NCBI GenBank assembly: GCA_001805885.1
Contig: MHHC01000059.1
Coordinates: forward strand, 1 to 13,587
Origin: Omnitrophica WOR_2 bacterium RIFCSPLOWO2_12_FULL_51_24
GTDB taxonomy: Bacteria > Omnitrophota > Gorgyraeia > Pluralincolimonadales > Pluralincolimonadaceae
Direction of reading: 5' to 3'
Length of the DNA: 13,587 bases
Under the pieces are notes generated by a model, which worked only from the letters and a program-made list of their open reading frames with translations, did not search any database and was not told where the DNA came from. Each line of letters begins with the position of its first letter. Position 1 is the first letter of the stretch. Of the stretch, positions 1 through 6,860 are shown piece after piece. The position numbers and the translations under genes were made by a program.

Positions 1-801
1 AAGGCCGAGAAGATAGCAGCCAAGAAAAAACCCGGGAAGCCGGTTGTCTTTATACCAAAAAAGATAGTGGAGTTGGGCACAGCCATTAAGGAGAAGATAA
101 AACCTATGCCTATACCTAACATCCCGGGCTGGAAGCTCATCTGGCATGATGAGTTCGGCGGCGACCAACTCGATATGTCGAAATGGAGGGTCGAGAACGC
201 CGCGCTCGTCAAGAACAACGAGCTTCAATATTATTCTCCCCAGAACGTCTACGTAAGAGACGGGAAACTTGTCTTAAAGAGTGAAAAGAAAGAGAAAGAC
301 GGGCGCCCGTATACCTCAGGCCTGGTCGAGACGAAAGGCAAGTTTGTTTTTCAATACGGCCGCGTCGAGGTCCGCGCCAAACTTCCCGGGACCAAAGGTA
401 TGTGGCCGGCACACTGGATGATGCCGGAGAGAGGCGCCTGGCCTCCCGAGATAGATATAATGGAACTTGTCGGAAGCTTTCCTGACCGGATACACATGAC
501 AAACCACTACGGCGTCTACCCGCACAACCGCTATGACACGAAGGTCTTCAAAGGTCCCGACTACACAAAGGATTTCCACGTCTTCGCATTGGAATGGGAT
601 GCCGATGAATTACGCTGGTATATAGACGGCCCCCAACGTTTTTCCGTCAAAAGAAATGTCCCGCACGAGCCCTTCTATATAATACTTAATACCGCGGTAG
701 GCGGGACGATGCCCAGAAACCCGGACGAGACAACGGTATTTCCGCAGTATCATGAGATAGATTATGTCCGCGTCTACGCGAAAGAGATAATGGACCATTG
801 A
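1..801 (+). CDS. GH16 family endo-beta-glucanase (laminarinase-like), 5' partial
   Basis: The frame is open from base 1 to the TGA at 799-801, so the true start lies upstream; the in-frame GTG at 67 has no need to be the start. The first ~35 visible residues are Lys/Pro-rich and look like a linker. A GH16 fold follows: 'GWKLIWHDEF' near the domain start, 'WPAHWMMP', then the catalytic motif EIDIME (visible codons 150-155), whose two Glu are the expected nucleophile and acid/base with the assisting Asp between. The spacing ExDxxE is that of laminarinase-type GH16 enzymes, not the ExDxE of lichenases and kappa-carrageenases. 'NTAVGG' and a final 'EIDYVRVY' strand close the domain. Such enzymes cleave beta-1,3- or mixed-linkage glucans, normally outside the cytoplasm, but any signal peptide is outside the window. 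The family is clear; the exact substrate is not. It appears unrelated in function to the purine genes that follow. Confidence 0.88.
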   Translation, partial: KAEKIAAKKKPGKPVVFIPKKIVELGTAIKEKIKPMPIPNIPGWKLIWHDEFGGDQLDMSKWRVENAALVKNNELQYYSPQNVYVRDGKLVLKSEKKEKDGRPYTSGLVETKGKFVFQYGRVEVRAKLPGTKGMWPAHWMMPERGAWPPEIDIMELVGSFPDRIHMTNHYGVYPHNRYDTKVFKGPDYTKDFHVFALEWDADELRWYIDGPQRFSVKRNVPHEPFYIILNTAVGGTMPRNPDETTVFPQYHEIDYVRVYAKEIMDH

Positions 802-826
802 CACCACAAGCCGATTGTGGTATAAA
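798..826 (+). promoter_or_regulatory. sigma70-type promoter for the purine operon
   Basis: TTGACA at 798-803 is a perfect -35 hexamer, and TATAAA at 821-826 is a five-of-six -10 hexamer. They are separated by exactly 17 bp. The -35 box contains the TGA stop of the GH16 gene. Transcription would start near 832-834 and give a leader of about 100 nt before purB. It is the best promoter I saw in the window and the only one placed to drive the operon. Start-site position is inferred. Confidence 0.72.
803..821. promoter_or_regulatory. dyad in the promoter spacer, candidate operator
   Basis: The 17-bp spacer is itself an inverted repeat: CCACAA (804-809), GCCGA, TTGTGG (815-820), extended by one more A-T pair to 803-821. 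It fills the space between the -35 and -10 boxes, where a bound protein would block RNA polymerase. It does not match the E. coli PurR operator or the Bacillus PurBox as I know them, so the regulator cannot be named. It could also form a 7-bp RNA hairpin at the end of the GH16 transcript, but no T-run follows, which argues against an intrinsic terminator. Confidence 0.45.
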
Positions 827-836
827 TAATCGTAGT

Positions 837-850
837 ACAAGCCTACATTG
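837..850 (+). repeat. second partial copy of the operator-like motif
   Basis: The seven bases ACAAGCC at 806-812 recur at 837-843, 31 bp apart (about three helical turns). Both copies are followed by ATTG, after 1 nt in the first and 3 nt in the second. The second copy lies just after the predicted transcription start. It could be an auxiliary binding site or chance. Confidence 0.3.
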
Positions 851-885
851 AACGAGAATTCCTCAAAAAAGAAGAATAAAAATTG

Positions 886-936
886 ATGCCCTTCAGACCG
901 TCCCTAAGTGACGTTGCGTCATCGGAGGCAAGATGA
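886..936 (+). CDS. possible 16-codon leader peptide upstream of purB
   Basis: ATG at 886 opens a short frame reading MPFRPSLSDVASSEAR and stops at TGA 934-936, overlapping the purB ATG (933-935) as ATGA. The same ATGA arrangement couples real genes elsewhere in this operon (sua5/phosphatase, rpiB/glyA). Only a weak purine-rich stretch (about 865-880) lies upstream as a ribosome site. The purB Shine-Dalgarno is inside this frame. It resembles no known attenuator peptide, and chance occurrence is quite possible. Confidence 0.25.
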   Translation: MPFRPSLSDVASSEAR

Positions 937-2225
937 TCGAAAGGTATACCCTGCCCAGGATGGGCAAGATCTGGGAAGACCGGAACCGTTTCCAGCGTAT
1001 GCTTGACGTCGAGATAATGGCGTGCGAGGCGTTCGTAAGGAAGAGGCTTATACCCAAATCCGCATTATCCGGGATCAAAAGGCGCGCCCGCTTCGACGTC
1101 GACCGTATTAAAGAGATCGAAAAAGAGACGAAGCACGACGTAATCGCCTTTATAAAAAGCATATCGGAGAATGTCGGCCCTGACGCCAAGTATATCCACA
1201 TGGGGCTTACATCGAGCGACGTTTTAGATACCGGCCTATCGCTCCAGATGAGAGATGCGGCCGACATCCTTATTGATGACCTCAAGAGATTCCTTATCGC
1301 GCTGGAAAGAAAAGCCAAAAAATATAAAAATACCCCTTGCGTCGGCAGGACTCACGGCGTGCATGCCGAGCCGATGACCTTCGGCCTCAAATTCGCGTTA
1401 ATTTACGCCGAGACGCAGCGGAATATCGGGCGCATGAAAGCCGCACGCGAGGCGATAAGCGTAGGCAAGTTATCCGGCGCGGTAGGGACTTTCGCGAACG
1501 TCGACCCCGGCGTCGAGGAGTACGTCTGCAAACGACTGAAGCTCAACCCGGCGCCGATATCCACGCAGGTAATCCAGCGCGACAGGCACGCGCAATTTTT
1601 GACCACGATAGCCATAATCGGCGGGACCCTTGAGAAATTCGCGACCGAGATAAGGTCTCTCCAGCGGACAGAGGTCCTCGAGGCGGAGGAGCCGTTTACC
1701 GAGGGGCAGAAGGGATCGTCGGCTATGCCGCACAAAAGAAACCCGGTTACCTGCGAGCGCATCGCGGGCTTGGCGAGGGTCCTGCGCGGGAATGCCCTTG
1801 CGGCGATGGAGAATATATCATTATGGCATGAGAGGGATATCTCTCATTCATCGGTCGAGCGCGTGATAATACCGGACTCGTGCATCCTTTTGGATTATAT
1901 GCTGGACCTCTCGACCGATATCGCAATGCACATGGCCGTCTATCCCGAAAGGATGATAGAGAACCTGAACAGGATGAAGGGGCTGGTATTCTCGCAGAGG
2001 GTGCTTCTGGCGCTTATCGGCAAGGGACTTACAAGAAACGAGGCGTATGACATGGTCCAGAGATGCGCTATGCGCGTCTGGAAGGAGAATATCGAATTTA
2101 AGGCGATACTCATGGACGATATCGATGTCACAAGATATTTGACGCATGAAGAGATAGAGGGTTATTTTGACCTGGGATACTATACCAAGAACGTCGACAA
2201 GATCTATAAAAGGCTGGGACTATAA
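933..2225 (+). CDS. purB: adenylosuccinate lyase
   Basis: 430 aa, full length for bacterial PurB. It is a cytoplasmic homotetrameric lyase of the fumarase/aspartase superfamily that releases fumarate twice in purine synthesis: SAICAR to AICAR, and adenylosuccinate to AMP. The superfamily signature 'GSSAMPHKRNP' spans residues 261-271. Histidines at 68, 89 and 141 and Lys268 fall at the same numbers as the active-site residues described for the B. subtilis enzyme, so the ATG at 933 is well supported. A GGAGG ribosome site lies at 924-928. It is the first gene of the operon behind the promoter at 798-826, and its TAA overlaps the purC ATG by one base (TAATG). No anomaly seen. Confidence 0.97.
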   Translation: MIERYTLPRMGKIWEDRNRFQRMLDVEIMACEAFVRKRLIPKSALSGIKRRARFDVDRIKEIEKETKHDVIAFIKSISENVGPDAKYIHMGLTSSDVLDTGLSLQMRDAADILIDDLKRFLIALERKAKKYKNTPCVGRTHGVHAEPMTFGLKFALIYAETQRNIGRMKAAREAISVGKLSGAVGTFANVDPGVEEYVCKRLKLNPAPISTQVIQRDRHAQFLTTIAIIGGTLEKFATEIRSLQRTEVLEAEEPFTEGQKGSSAMPHKRNPVTCERIAGLARVLRGNALAAMENISLWHERDISHSSVERVIIPDSCILLDYMLDLSTDIAMHMAVYPERMIENLNRMKGLVFSQRVLLALIGKGLTRNEAYDMVQRCAMRVWKENIEFKAILMDDIDVTRYLTHEEIEGYFDLGYYTKNVDKIYKRLGL

Positions 2226-3127
2226 TGGAAAAGATGAAAGAAGAGGTCTTGCTGACAACGGAAAATATCCCGCTCAAATTCTTCAAGCGCGGGAAGGTGC
2301 GCGATATCTACGAGCTCGATAACAAATTACTCATCATCGCGACCGACAGGATATCGTGTTTCGACGTCATCCTGCCAGAGGGTGTTCCCTATAAAGGAAA
2401 AGTCCTGACACAGATATCGAAGTTCTGGTTCGAGTTCCTGAAGGATCTGAGCGAAAATCATATAGTCACATTTGATATGGAGTCGCTGCGCGATAAGCTC
2501 GGCGATTCAGTCGAGATATTAAAGGACCGCTCGATGCTGGTGAAAAGGACGCGGCCGCTCACGATAGAATGCGTGGTCAGGGGCTACCTTTCCGGTTCGG
2601 GATGGAAGGAGTACAAAGAGAGCGGTGAAATATGCGGCATTAAGCTTCCGAAAGGCCTCAGGGAATCGGACCAGTTGCCCGAGCCGTTATTTACGCCGTC
2701 GACGAAAGAGGAGATCGGCCACGACTTTAATATCACCGAGTTCGGCGCGAGGAAGAAGCTCGGCGACAGGCTCTACGACCTGGTTAAGGGTAAGGCGGTC
2801 GCCATCTACAGTAAAGCCGCGGAATACGCGGATTCGAAGGGGATAATAATAGCCGACACTAAATTCGAGTTCGGCGTGACCGAAGAGGGCAAGACGATAC
2901 TGATCGATGAGGTCCTGACGCCGGATTCATCGAGGTTCTGGCCGAAGGAGAAATACAAGCCGGGCGGCTCGCAGGTAAGTTTCGACAAACAGTTCGTGCG
3001 GGATTATCTGGAAAGCCTGAATTGGTGCAAGGCCCCGCCTGCACCGAACCTGCCCGAAGATATCATCAAAAAGACGAGCAAGAAGTATTTGGAGGCGTTA
3101 AAGAAACTAACAGATAAGGAGCTCTAG
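2225..3127 (+). CDS. purC: SAICAR synthase (phosphoribosylaminoimidazole-succinocarboxamide synthase)
   Basis: 300 aa. It joins aspartate to CAIR with ATP, the step before PurB. Family motifs are plain: 'RGKVRDIYE' at the N-terminus (nucleotide-binding region), 'ATDRISCFDV', 'VVRGYLSGSGWKEY', 'EPLFTPSTKEEIGHD', 'ADTKFEFG' and 'LIDEVLTPDSSRFWP'. The length and the 'GSGWKEY...LPEPLFTPSTK' segment place it with the long, yeast Ade1-like form (about 300 aa) rather than the short ~240 aa bacterial form; the long form is also found in many bacteria. The start at 2225 overlaps the purB stop by one base. A second in-frame ATG at 2234 is possible but leaves less coupling to purB. Its stop codon abuts the GTG of the next gene. 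Confidence 0.96.
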   Translation: MEKMKEEVLLTTENIPLKFFKRGKVRDIYELDNKLLIIATDRISCFDVILPEGVPYKGKVLTQISKFWFEFLKDLSENHIVTFDMESLRDKLGDSVEILKDRSMLVKRTRPLTIECVVRGYLSGSGWKEYKESGEICGIKLPKGLRESDQLPEPLFTPSTKEEIGHDFNITEFGARKKLGDRLYDLVKGKAVAIYSKAAEYADSKGIIIADTKFEFGVTEEGKTILIDEVLTPDSSRFWPKEKYKPGGSQVSFDKQFVRDYLESLNWCKAPPAPNLPEDIIKKTSKKYLEALKKLTDKEL

Positions 3128-6049
3128 GTGCTTTGGCGCGTTGAAGTATGCGATAAAAAGGGGATCCTCGACTCCGGCGTCAAGAAGGATATAGAGGACC
3201 TGGGAATAAAAGGCGTCGAGTCGGCCGAGGTCGTGCAGGTATATATAATCGAAGGCGATATCGCCCGACCTGAAATAAAGAGGATATCCGGGGAATTGCT
3301 CGCCGATCCCGTTACTCAGGATTTCAAAGTTGAGCCAATGGGGGACAGCCCACGTAAACGTGGACTGTCCCCGTTTAGCAAAAAGACCTGCGCCGGGAAA
3401 AAAGCTGTCGTCGAGGTCACCTATAACGCGGGCGTGATGGACCCGGTAGAGGAGAGCGTCAAAAAGGGCATCGCCGACCTCGGCATCAAAAGTGTCGAAT
3501 CGGTCAAGACCGCAAAGAAATATATCATCGGCGGGAAGATCTCCGGTGGACAGCTTAAAACCGTAAGCGAGAAGCTCCTGTTCAATAAGGTCATCCAGCA
3601 TGTCGTGACAGGACCTGATTCCTACACGATAAAGAACCCTCCGCAATATCATTTTAAACTTATGACAATAGATCTTTCGGGTTCCTCAGACAAGGACCTC
3701 GAAAAGATAAGCAGGGACGGCCAACTCTTCCTGAACATCACCGAGATGCGCAGGATAAGGGAATATTTCATGGCCCTGGGGCGGAATCCGACCGATGTCG
3801 AGCTCGAGACGCTCGCGCAGACCTGGTCCGAACACTGCGGCCATAAAACTTTCCGCGGCCTGATCGATTACGAGTCCAAGGGGGAGAAGCGCCTGATAAA
3901 TAATCTCCTTAAAGAGACGATAATGAAGGCGACCGCCGAGCTTAAAAAGCCGTGGTGCGTATCGGTATTTAAAGATAATTCCGGCGTTATAAGGTTTGAC
4001 GATGAATATAACGTATGTTTTAAGGCGGAGACGCATAACCACCCGTCGGCCATCGAGCCGTACGGCGGGGCCAATACGGGTTTAGGCGGGGTGATACGCG
4101 ATCCGCTCGGCACGGGCCTCGGCGCGAAACCCATTTTAAATACCGATGTCTTCTGTTTCGGCGAGCCGGATTACGCGTTCAGCCGCCTTCCTAAGGGCGT
4201 CCTTCATCCGAAGAGGGTGATGAAAGGCGTTGTCGCCGGTGTGCGCGATTACGGGAACAAGATGGGGATACCGACGGTAAACGGGGCTGTGCTTTTCGAT
4301 AACAGGTATCTCGGTAACCCTCTTGTCTATTGCGGGAATGTCGGGCTTCTCCCGAAAGGGAAGTCTTTCAAGGAGGTCGAGAGCGGAGACCTGGTTGTTC
4401 TCGTAGGCGGAAAGACCGGACGTGACGGGATACACGGAGCGACTTTCTCATCAGGGGAATTGACCTCGGAGTCCGAAGAGGTATCGGCGCAGGCGGTACA
4501 GATAGGAAATCCTATTGAAGAGAAGAAGATGGCGGACTGCATCTTAAAAGCGCGCGACTTAAATCTATATGACGCGATAACGGATTGCGGCGGCGGCGGA
4601 TTGTCAAGCGCGGTCGGCGAGATGGGCGAAAAGACAGGCGTCAGGGTCGACCTAGATAAGATACCGCTCAAATACGAGGGATTGACCTATGCCGAAATAT
4701 GGATATCCGAGGCGCAGGAGAGGATGATACTCTCGGTGCCGAAGGATAAGGTAGAAAAGCTGCTCGAGGTCTTCGAAAAAGAGGATGTCGAGGCGACGGT
4801 CATCGGCGAATTTACAAGGACGAAGAAACTGGAGCTTTTCTATAAAGGCAATAAAGTCTGCGATCTCGAAATGAGATTTTTGCACGACGGCCTGCCGAGG
4901 ATAGTAAGGAAAGCGAGATGGAGCGAGCCAAGGCATCCGGAGCCGCGTTTTCCATGCCCGAAGGACCTGACGCCGGCGCTTTTAAAGATATTATCCGACT
5001 GGAATGTATGCAGCAAGGAATGGATAATAAGGCAATACGACCACGAGGTCCAGGCCGCCTCGGTCGTAAAACCGCTCGTCGGCGCCGATAATGACGGACC
5101 GTCCGATGCCGCGGTCGCCAGGCCTGTATTAGATTCCGATAAAGGCATAATAGTATCGAACGGGATAAACCCGAGATATGGCGAGATCGACCCGTACCGG
5201 ATGGCGGCGTCGAATATCGACGAGGCGTTGAGGCAGATAATAGCGGTCGGCGGCGACTTGAAAGAAGTGGCGCTCCTCGATAATTTCTGCTGGGGCGACA
5301 CAGACCAGCCGGCGCAATTAGGCAGCCTCGTGAGGGCCGCCCAGGGCTGTTACGATACGGCCAAGGGTTTTCAGACGCCTTTTATATCCGGCAAAGACAG
5401 CCTTCACAACGAATATATCGTCGGCAAAAGGCGCGTTTCTATTCCGGGGACGCTCCTGATCTCGGCTATCGGCGTGGTCGATGACGTCAAAAAATGCATT
5501 ACTATGGATTTCAAGGAAGCGGGCGACCTCATATATGTCGTCGGCATGACGCATGACGAGCTCGGCGGTTCGTATTATTATAAGTCCCGGGGCGGCGCGG
5601 TCGGGAGTTCTGTCCCGGCCCTGGATGCGAAACGCAGCCGCGCGCTGATGGAAAAATTAAGCCGCGCGATAAGGGACGGAGCTGTAAACGCCTGCCATGA
5701 CTGTTCGGAGGGCGGCATAGGGGTCGCGGCTGCCGAGATGGCATTCGCCGGAGGATTCGGCGCCGAGATAAAATTGGAAAAAGTGCCTTTCAGGGCGAAA
5801 TATGATAAGCGAGGAAAGAAACGCGATGATTTCGTGCTCTTCTCGGAGTCTAATACGCGTTTCATCGCCGGGGTAAACCCGGGTAAACAAAAAAGATTTG
5901 AGAGGGCGATGAAAGGCGCGGCGATAGGGCTTATCGGCGGCGTTCTTGATGACGGATATTTCGCGGTCTACGGGCTGGAGGGAGATGTCGTCGTTAGGAC
6001 AGATTATAAAGAATTGAAGGAGGCCTGGCAGAGGCCGTTACGATGGTAG
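3128..6049 (+). CDS. purL: PurS-PurS-PurL fusion, FGAM synthase (synthetase subunit)
   Basis: 973 aa, against about 740 for ordinary small PurL. It converts FGAR to FGAM with ATP, using ammonia from PurQ. Residues 1-70 and 92-162 are two related PurS-like repeats; compare 'VKKDIEDLGIKGVES' (18-32) with 'VKKGIADLGIKSVES' (111-125), each followed by a YII.G.I strand. A linker domain leads to the PurL core: 'WSEHCGHKTF' from 233, 'KAETHNHPSAIEPYGG' from 299, 'GGGGLSSAVGEMG', 'ISGKDSLHNEY' near 753-763 and 'CHDCSEGGIG' from 856. The GTG start at 3128 directly follows the purC TAG and has AAGGAG at 3116-3121. The inter-repeat linker holds an in-frame palindrome (3341-3372, residues 72-82). The 3' end overlaps purQ by 7 nt. 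Function is certain; the fusion is read directly from one uninterrupted frame. Confidence 0.95.
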   Translation: MLWRVEVCDKKGILDSGVKKDIEDLGIKGVESAEVVQVYIIEGDIARPEIKRISGELLADPVTQDFKVEPMGDSPRKRGLSPFSKKTCAGKKAVVEVTYNAGVMDPVEESVKKGIADLGIKSVESVKTAKKYIIGGKISGGQLKTVSEKLLFNKVIQHVVTGPDSYTIKNPPQYHFKLMTIDLSGSSDKDLEKISRDGQLFLNITEMRRIREYFMALGRNPTDVELETLAQTWSEHCGHKTFRGLIDYESKGEKRLINNLLKETIMKATAELKKPWCVSVFKDNSGVIRFDDEYNVCFKAETHNHPSAIEPYGGANTGLGGVIRDPLGTGLGAKPILNTDVFCFGEPDYAFSRLPKGVLHPKRVMKGVVAGVRDYGNKMGIPTVNGAVLFDNRYLGNPLVYCGNVGLLPKGKSFKEVESGDLVVLVGGKTGRDGIHGATFSSGELTSESEEVSAQAVQIGNPIEEKKMADCILKARDLNLYDAITDCGGGGLSSAVGEMGEKTGVRVDLDKIPLKYEGLTYAEIWISEAQERMILSVPKDKVEKLLEVFEKEDVEATVIGEFTRTKKLELFYKGNKVCDLEMRFLHDGLPRIVRKARWSEPRHPEPRFPCPKDLTPALLKILSDWNVCSKEWIIRQYDHEVQAASVVKPLVGADNDGPSDAAVARPVLDSDKGIIVSNGINPRYGEIDPYRMAASNIDEALRQIIAVGGDLKEVALLDNFCWGDTDQPAQLGSLVRAAQGCYDTAKGFQTPFISGKDSLHNEYIVGKRRVSIPGTLLISAIGVVDDVKKCITMDFKEAGDLIYVVGMTHDELGGSYYYKSRGGAVGSSVPALDAKRSRALMEKLSRAIRDGAVNACHDCSEGGIGVAAAEMAFAGGFGAEIKLEKVPFRAKYDKRGKKRDDFVLFSESNTRFIAGVNPGKQKRFERAMKGAAIGLIGGVLDDGYFAVYGLEGDVVVRTDYKELKEAWQRPLRW
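3341..3372. repeat. in-frame 32-bp palindrome (REP-like) between the PurS repeats
   Basis: Left arm 3341-3355 (GGGGACAGCCCACGT) and right arm 3358-3372 (ACGTGGACTGTCCCC) are complementary over 15 bp with one mismatch (C3349 opposite A3364) and a 2-nt AA centre. It lies inside the purSL frame and encodes GDSPRKRGLSP, residues 72-82. These residues match neither PurS repeat and sit exactly at the domain boundary. The GGGGACAG/CTGTCCCC ends resemble the extragenic palindromes that I associate with REP-associated tyrosine transposases in environmental bacteria. That link is from memory, and no second copy is present here. Confidence 0.7.
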
Positions 6050-6852
6050 CCATAAGGAATAAGCCGAAAGTAATAGTATTACGTGCGGCCGGGACGAATT
6101 GCGACGTAGAGACGGCGTTCGCATTCGAACATGCGGGCGCAAGACCGGAACCCGTGCACATAAACCAGCTCGTGAAAGGGGAAAAGAAACTGCGCGATTA
6201 TCACATTCTCGCTGTTCCGGGCGGGTTTACCTACGGCGACGACGTGGGCTCAGGGAAGATACTCGCTAACGAATTGAAATATAAATTGGCCGGCGATCTC
6301 GAAAAATTCGTAAGCGCGGGGAAATTTATCATCGGCATATGCAACGGGTTCCAGGTGCTCGTCAAATCAGGCCTTTTGCCCGGTAAGGGAGCAAGCGGAG
6401 AGGAACTTGGGGCGACGCTTACGACAAACGATACGGCGCGCTATGAAGACAGATGGGTATATTTGAGGGCTGCCAAAGGGCTGGACATGGGATCACAGAA
6501 CAGGTGCCTCTGGACGAGAGGCGTCGAAGAGATGATATATATGCCCGCCGCCCACGGCGAAGGAAAATTTGTGCCGAAGGACGATGAGGTCCTGGGAAAA
6601 TTATGGGCGAACGGGCAGGTCGTTTTCAGATATGTCGACCCGCACGGCAAACTCGCGGGATTCCCGTGGAATCCGAACGGGTCGGTAGATAATATCGCCG
6701 GGATATGCGATATCACCGGAAGGATATTCGGGCTTATGCCGCATCCGGAGAGACATCTATTCCCTTCCCAGCATCCGCGCTGGACGCGCGGAGAGGCACG
6801 GGGGGAGGGGGACGGGGTTAGGATATTCAGAAACGGGGTGAAAAGTGTTTAG
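6043..6852 (+). CDS. purQ: FGAM synthase glutaminase subunit
   Basis: 269 aa, class I (triad) glutamine amidotransferase. It hydrolyses glutamine and passes ammonia to PurL in the PurS/L/Q complex. Visible features are 'VPGGFTYGDDVGSGK', the nucleophile elbow 'GICNGFQ' with Cys100, and 'PHPERHLFP' with His234 and Glu236 completing the triad. It is about 40 aa longer than the ~227 aa Bacillus PurQ, matching the longer form seen in several phyla, with the tail 'SQHPRWTRGEARGEGDG'. ATG 6043 overlaps the purSL stop by 7 nt (ATGGTAG), and GAGG at 6031-6034 can serve as ribosome site. The 3' end is very G-rich (6800-6838). Tight coupling to purSL fits stoichiometric subunits. Confidence 0.96.
   Translation: MVAIRNKPKVIVLRAAGTNCDVETAFAFEHAGARPEPVHINQLVKGEKKLRDYHILAVPGGFTYGDDVGSGKILANELKYKLAGDLEKFVSAGKFIIGICNGFQVLVKSGLLPGKGASGEELGATLTTNDTARYEDRWVYLRAAKGLDMGSQNRCLWTRGVEEMIYMPAAHGEGKFVPKDDEVLGKLWANGQVVFRYVDPHGKLAGFPWNPNGSVDNIAGICDITGRIFGLMPHPERHLFPSQHPRWTRGEARGEGDGVRIFRNGVKSV
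6800..6838 (+). other. G-tract cluster at the 3' end of purQ
   Basis: Four G-runs of 6, 5, 4 and 4 (6800-6805, 6807-6811, 6814-6817, 6835-6838) lie on the coding strand just before the purF ribosome site at 6851. This pattern can form a G-quadruplex in mRNA, though the last loop is long (17 nt). The encoded residues look like a normal PurQ tail, so the G-richness may be only codon choice for Gly/Arg/Glu. Confidence 0.3.
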
Positions 6853-6857
6853 AGGTG
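6851..6857 (+). promoter_or_regulatory. ribosome binding site deciding the purF start
   Basis: AGAGG at 6851-6855 lies 5 nt before ATG 6861. An upstream in-frame GTG at 6855 would overlap this site and have no good Shine-Dalgarno, so ATG 6861 is the preferred start. Confidence 0.6.
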
Positions 6858-6860
6858 AAA

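Noticed and set aside
67..69. GTG at 67 as the start of the GH16 gene
   Set aside because: The frame stays open to base 1 with a linker-like sequence and there is no ribosome site before 67, so the gene most likely continues upstream.
803..826. Intrinsic terminator for the GH16 gene
   Set aside because: The 7-bp hairpin has no T-run after it, and the same bases form a near-consensus promoter, which is the better explanation.
833..932. Purine, PRPP or other riboswitch in the purB leader
   Set aside because: The leader is only about 100 nt, and I see no conserved purine-riboswitch core, long closing stem or terminator/anti-terminator pair.
893..1318. 141-codon minus-strand frame over the purB leader and 5' end
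   Set aside because: The + strand here codes for PurB with active-site residues in register; the antisense product shows nothing recognisable.
6855..6860. GTG at 6855 as the purF start
   Set aside because: It would overlap the AGAGG ribosome site and lacks its own; ATG 6861 has correct spacing and gives a suitable propeptide.
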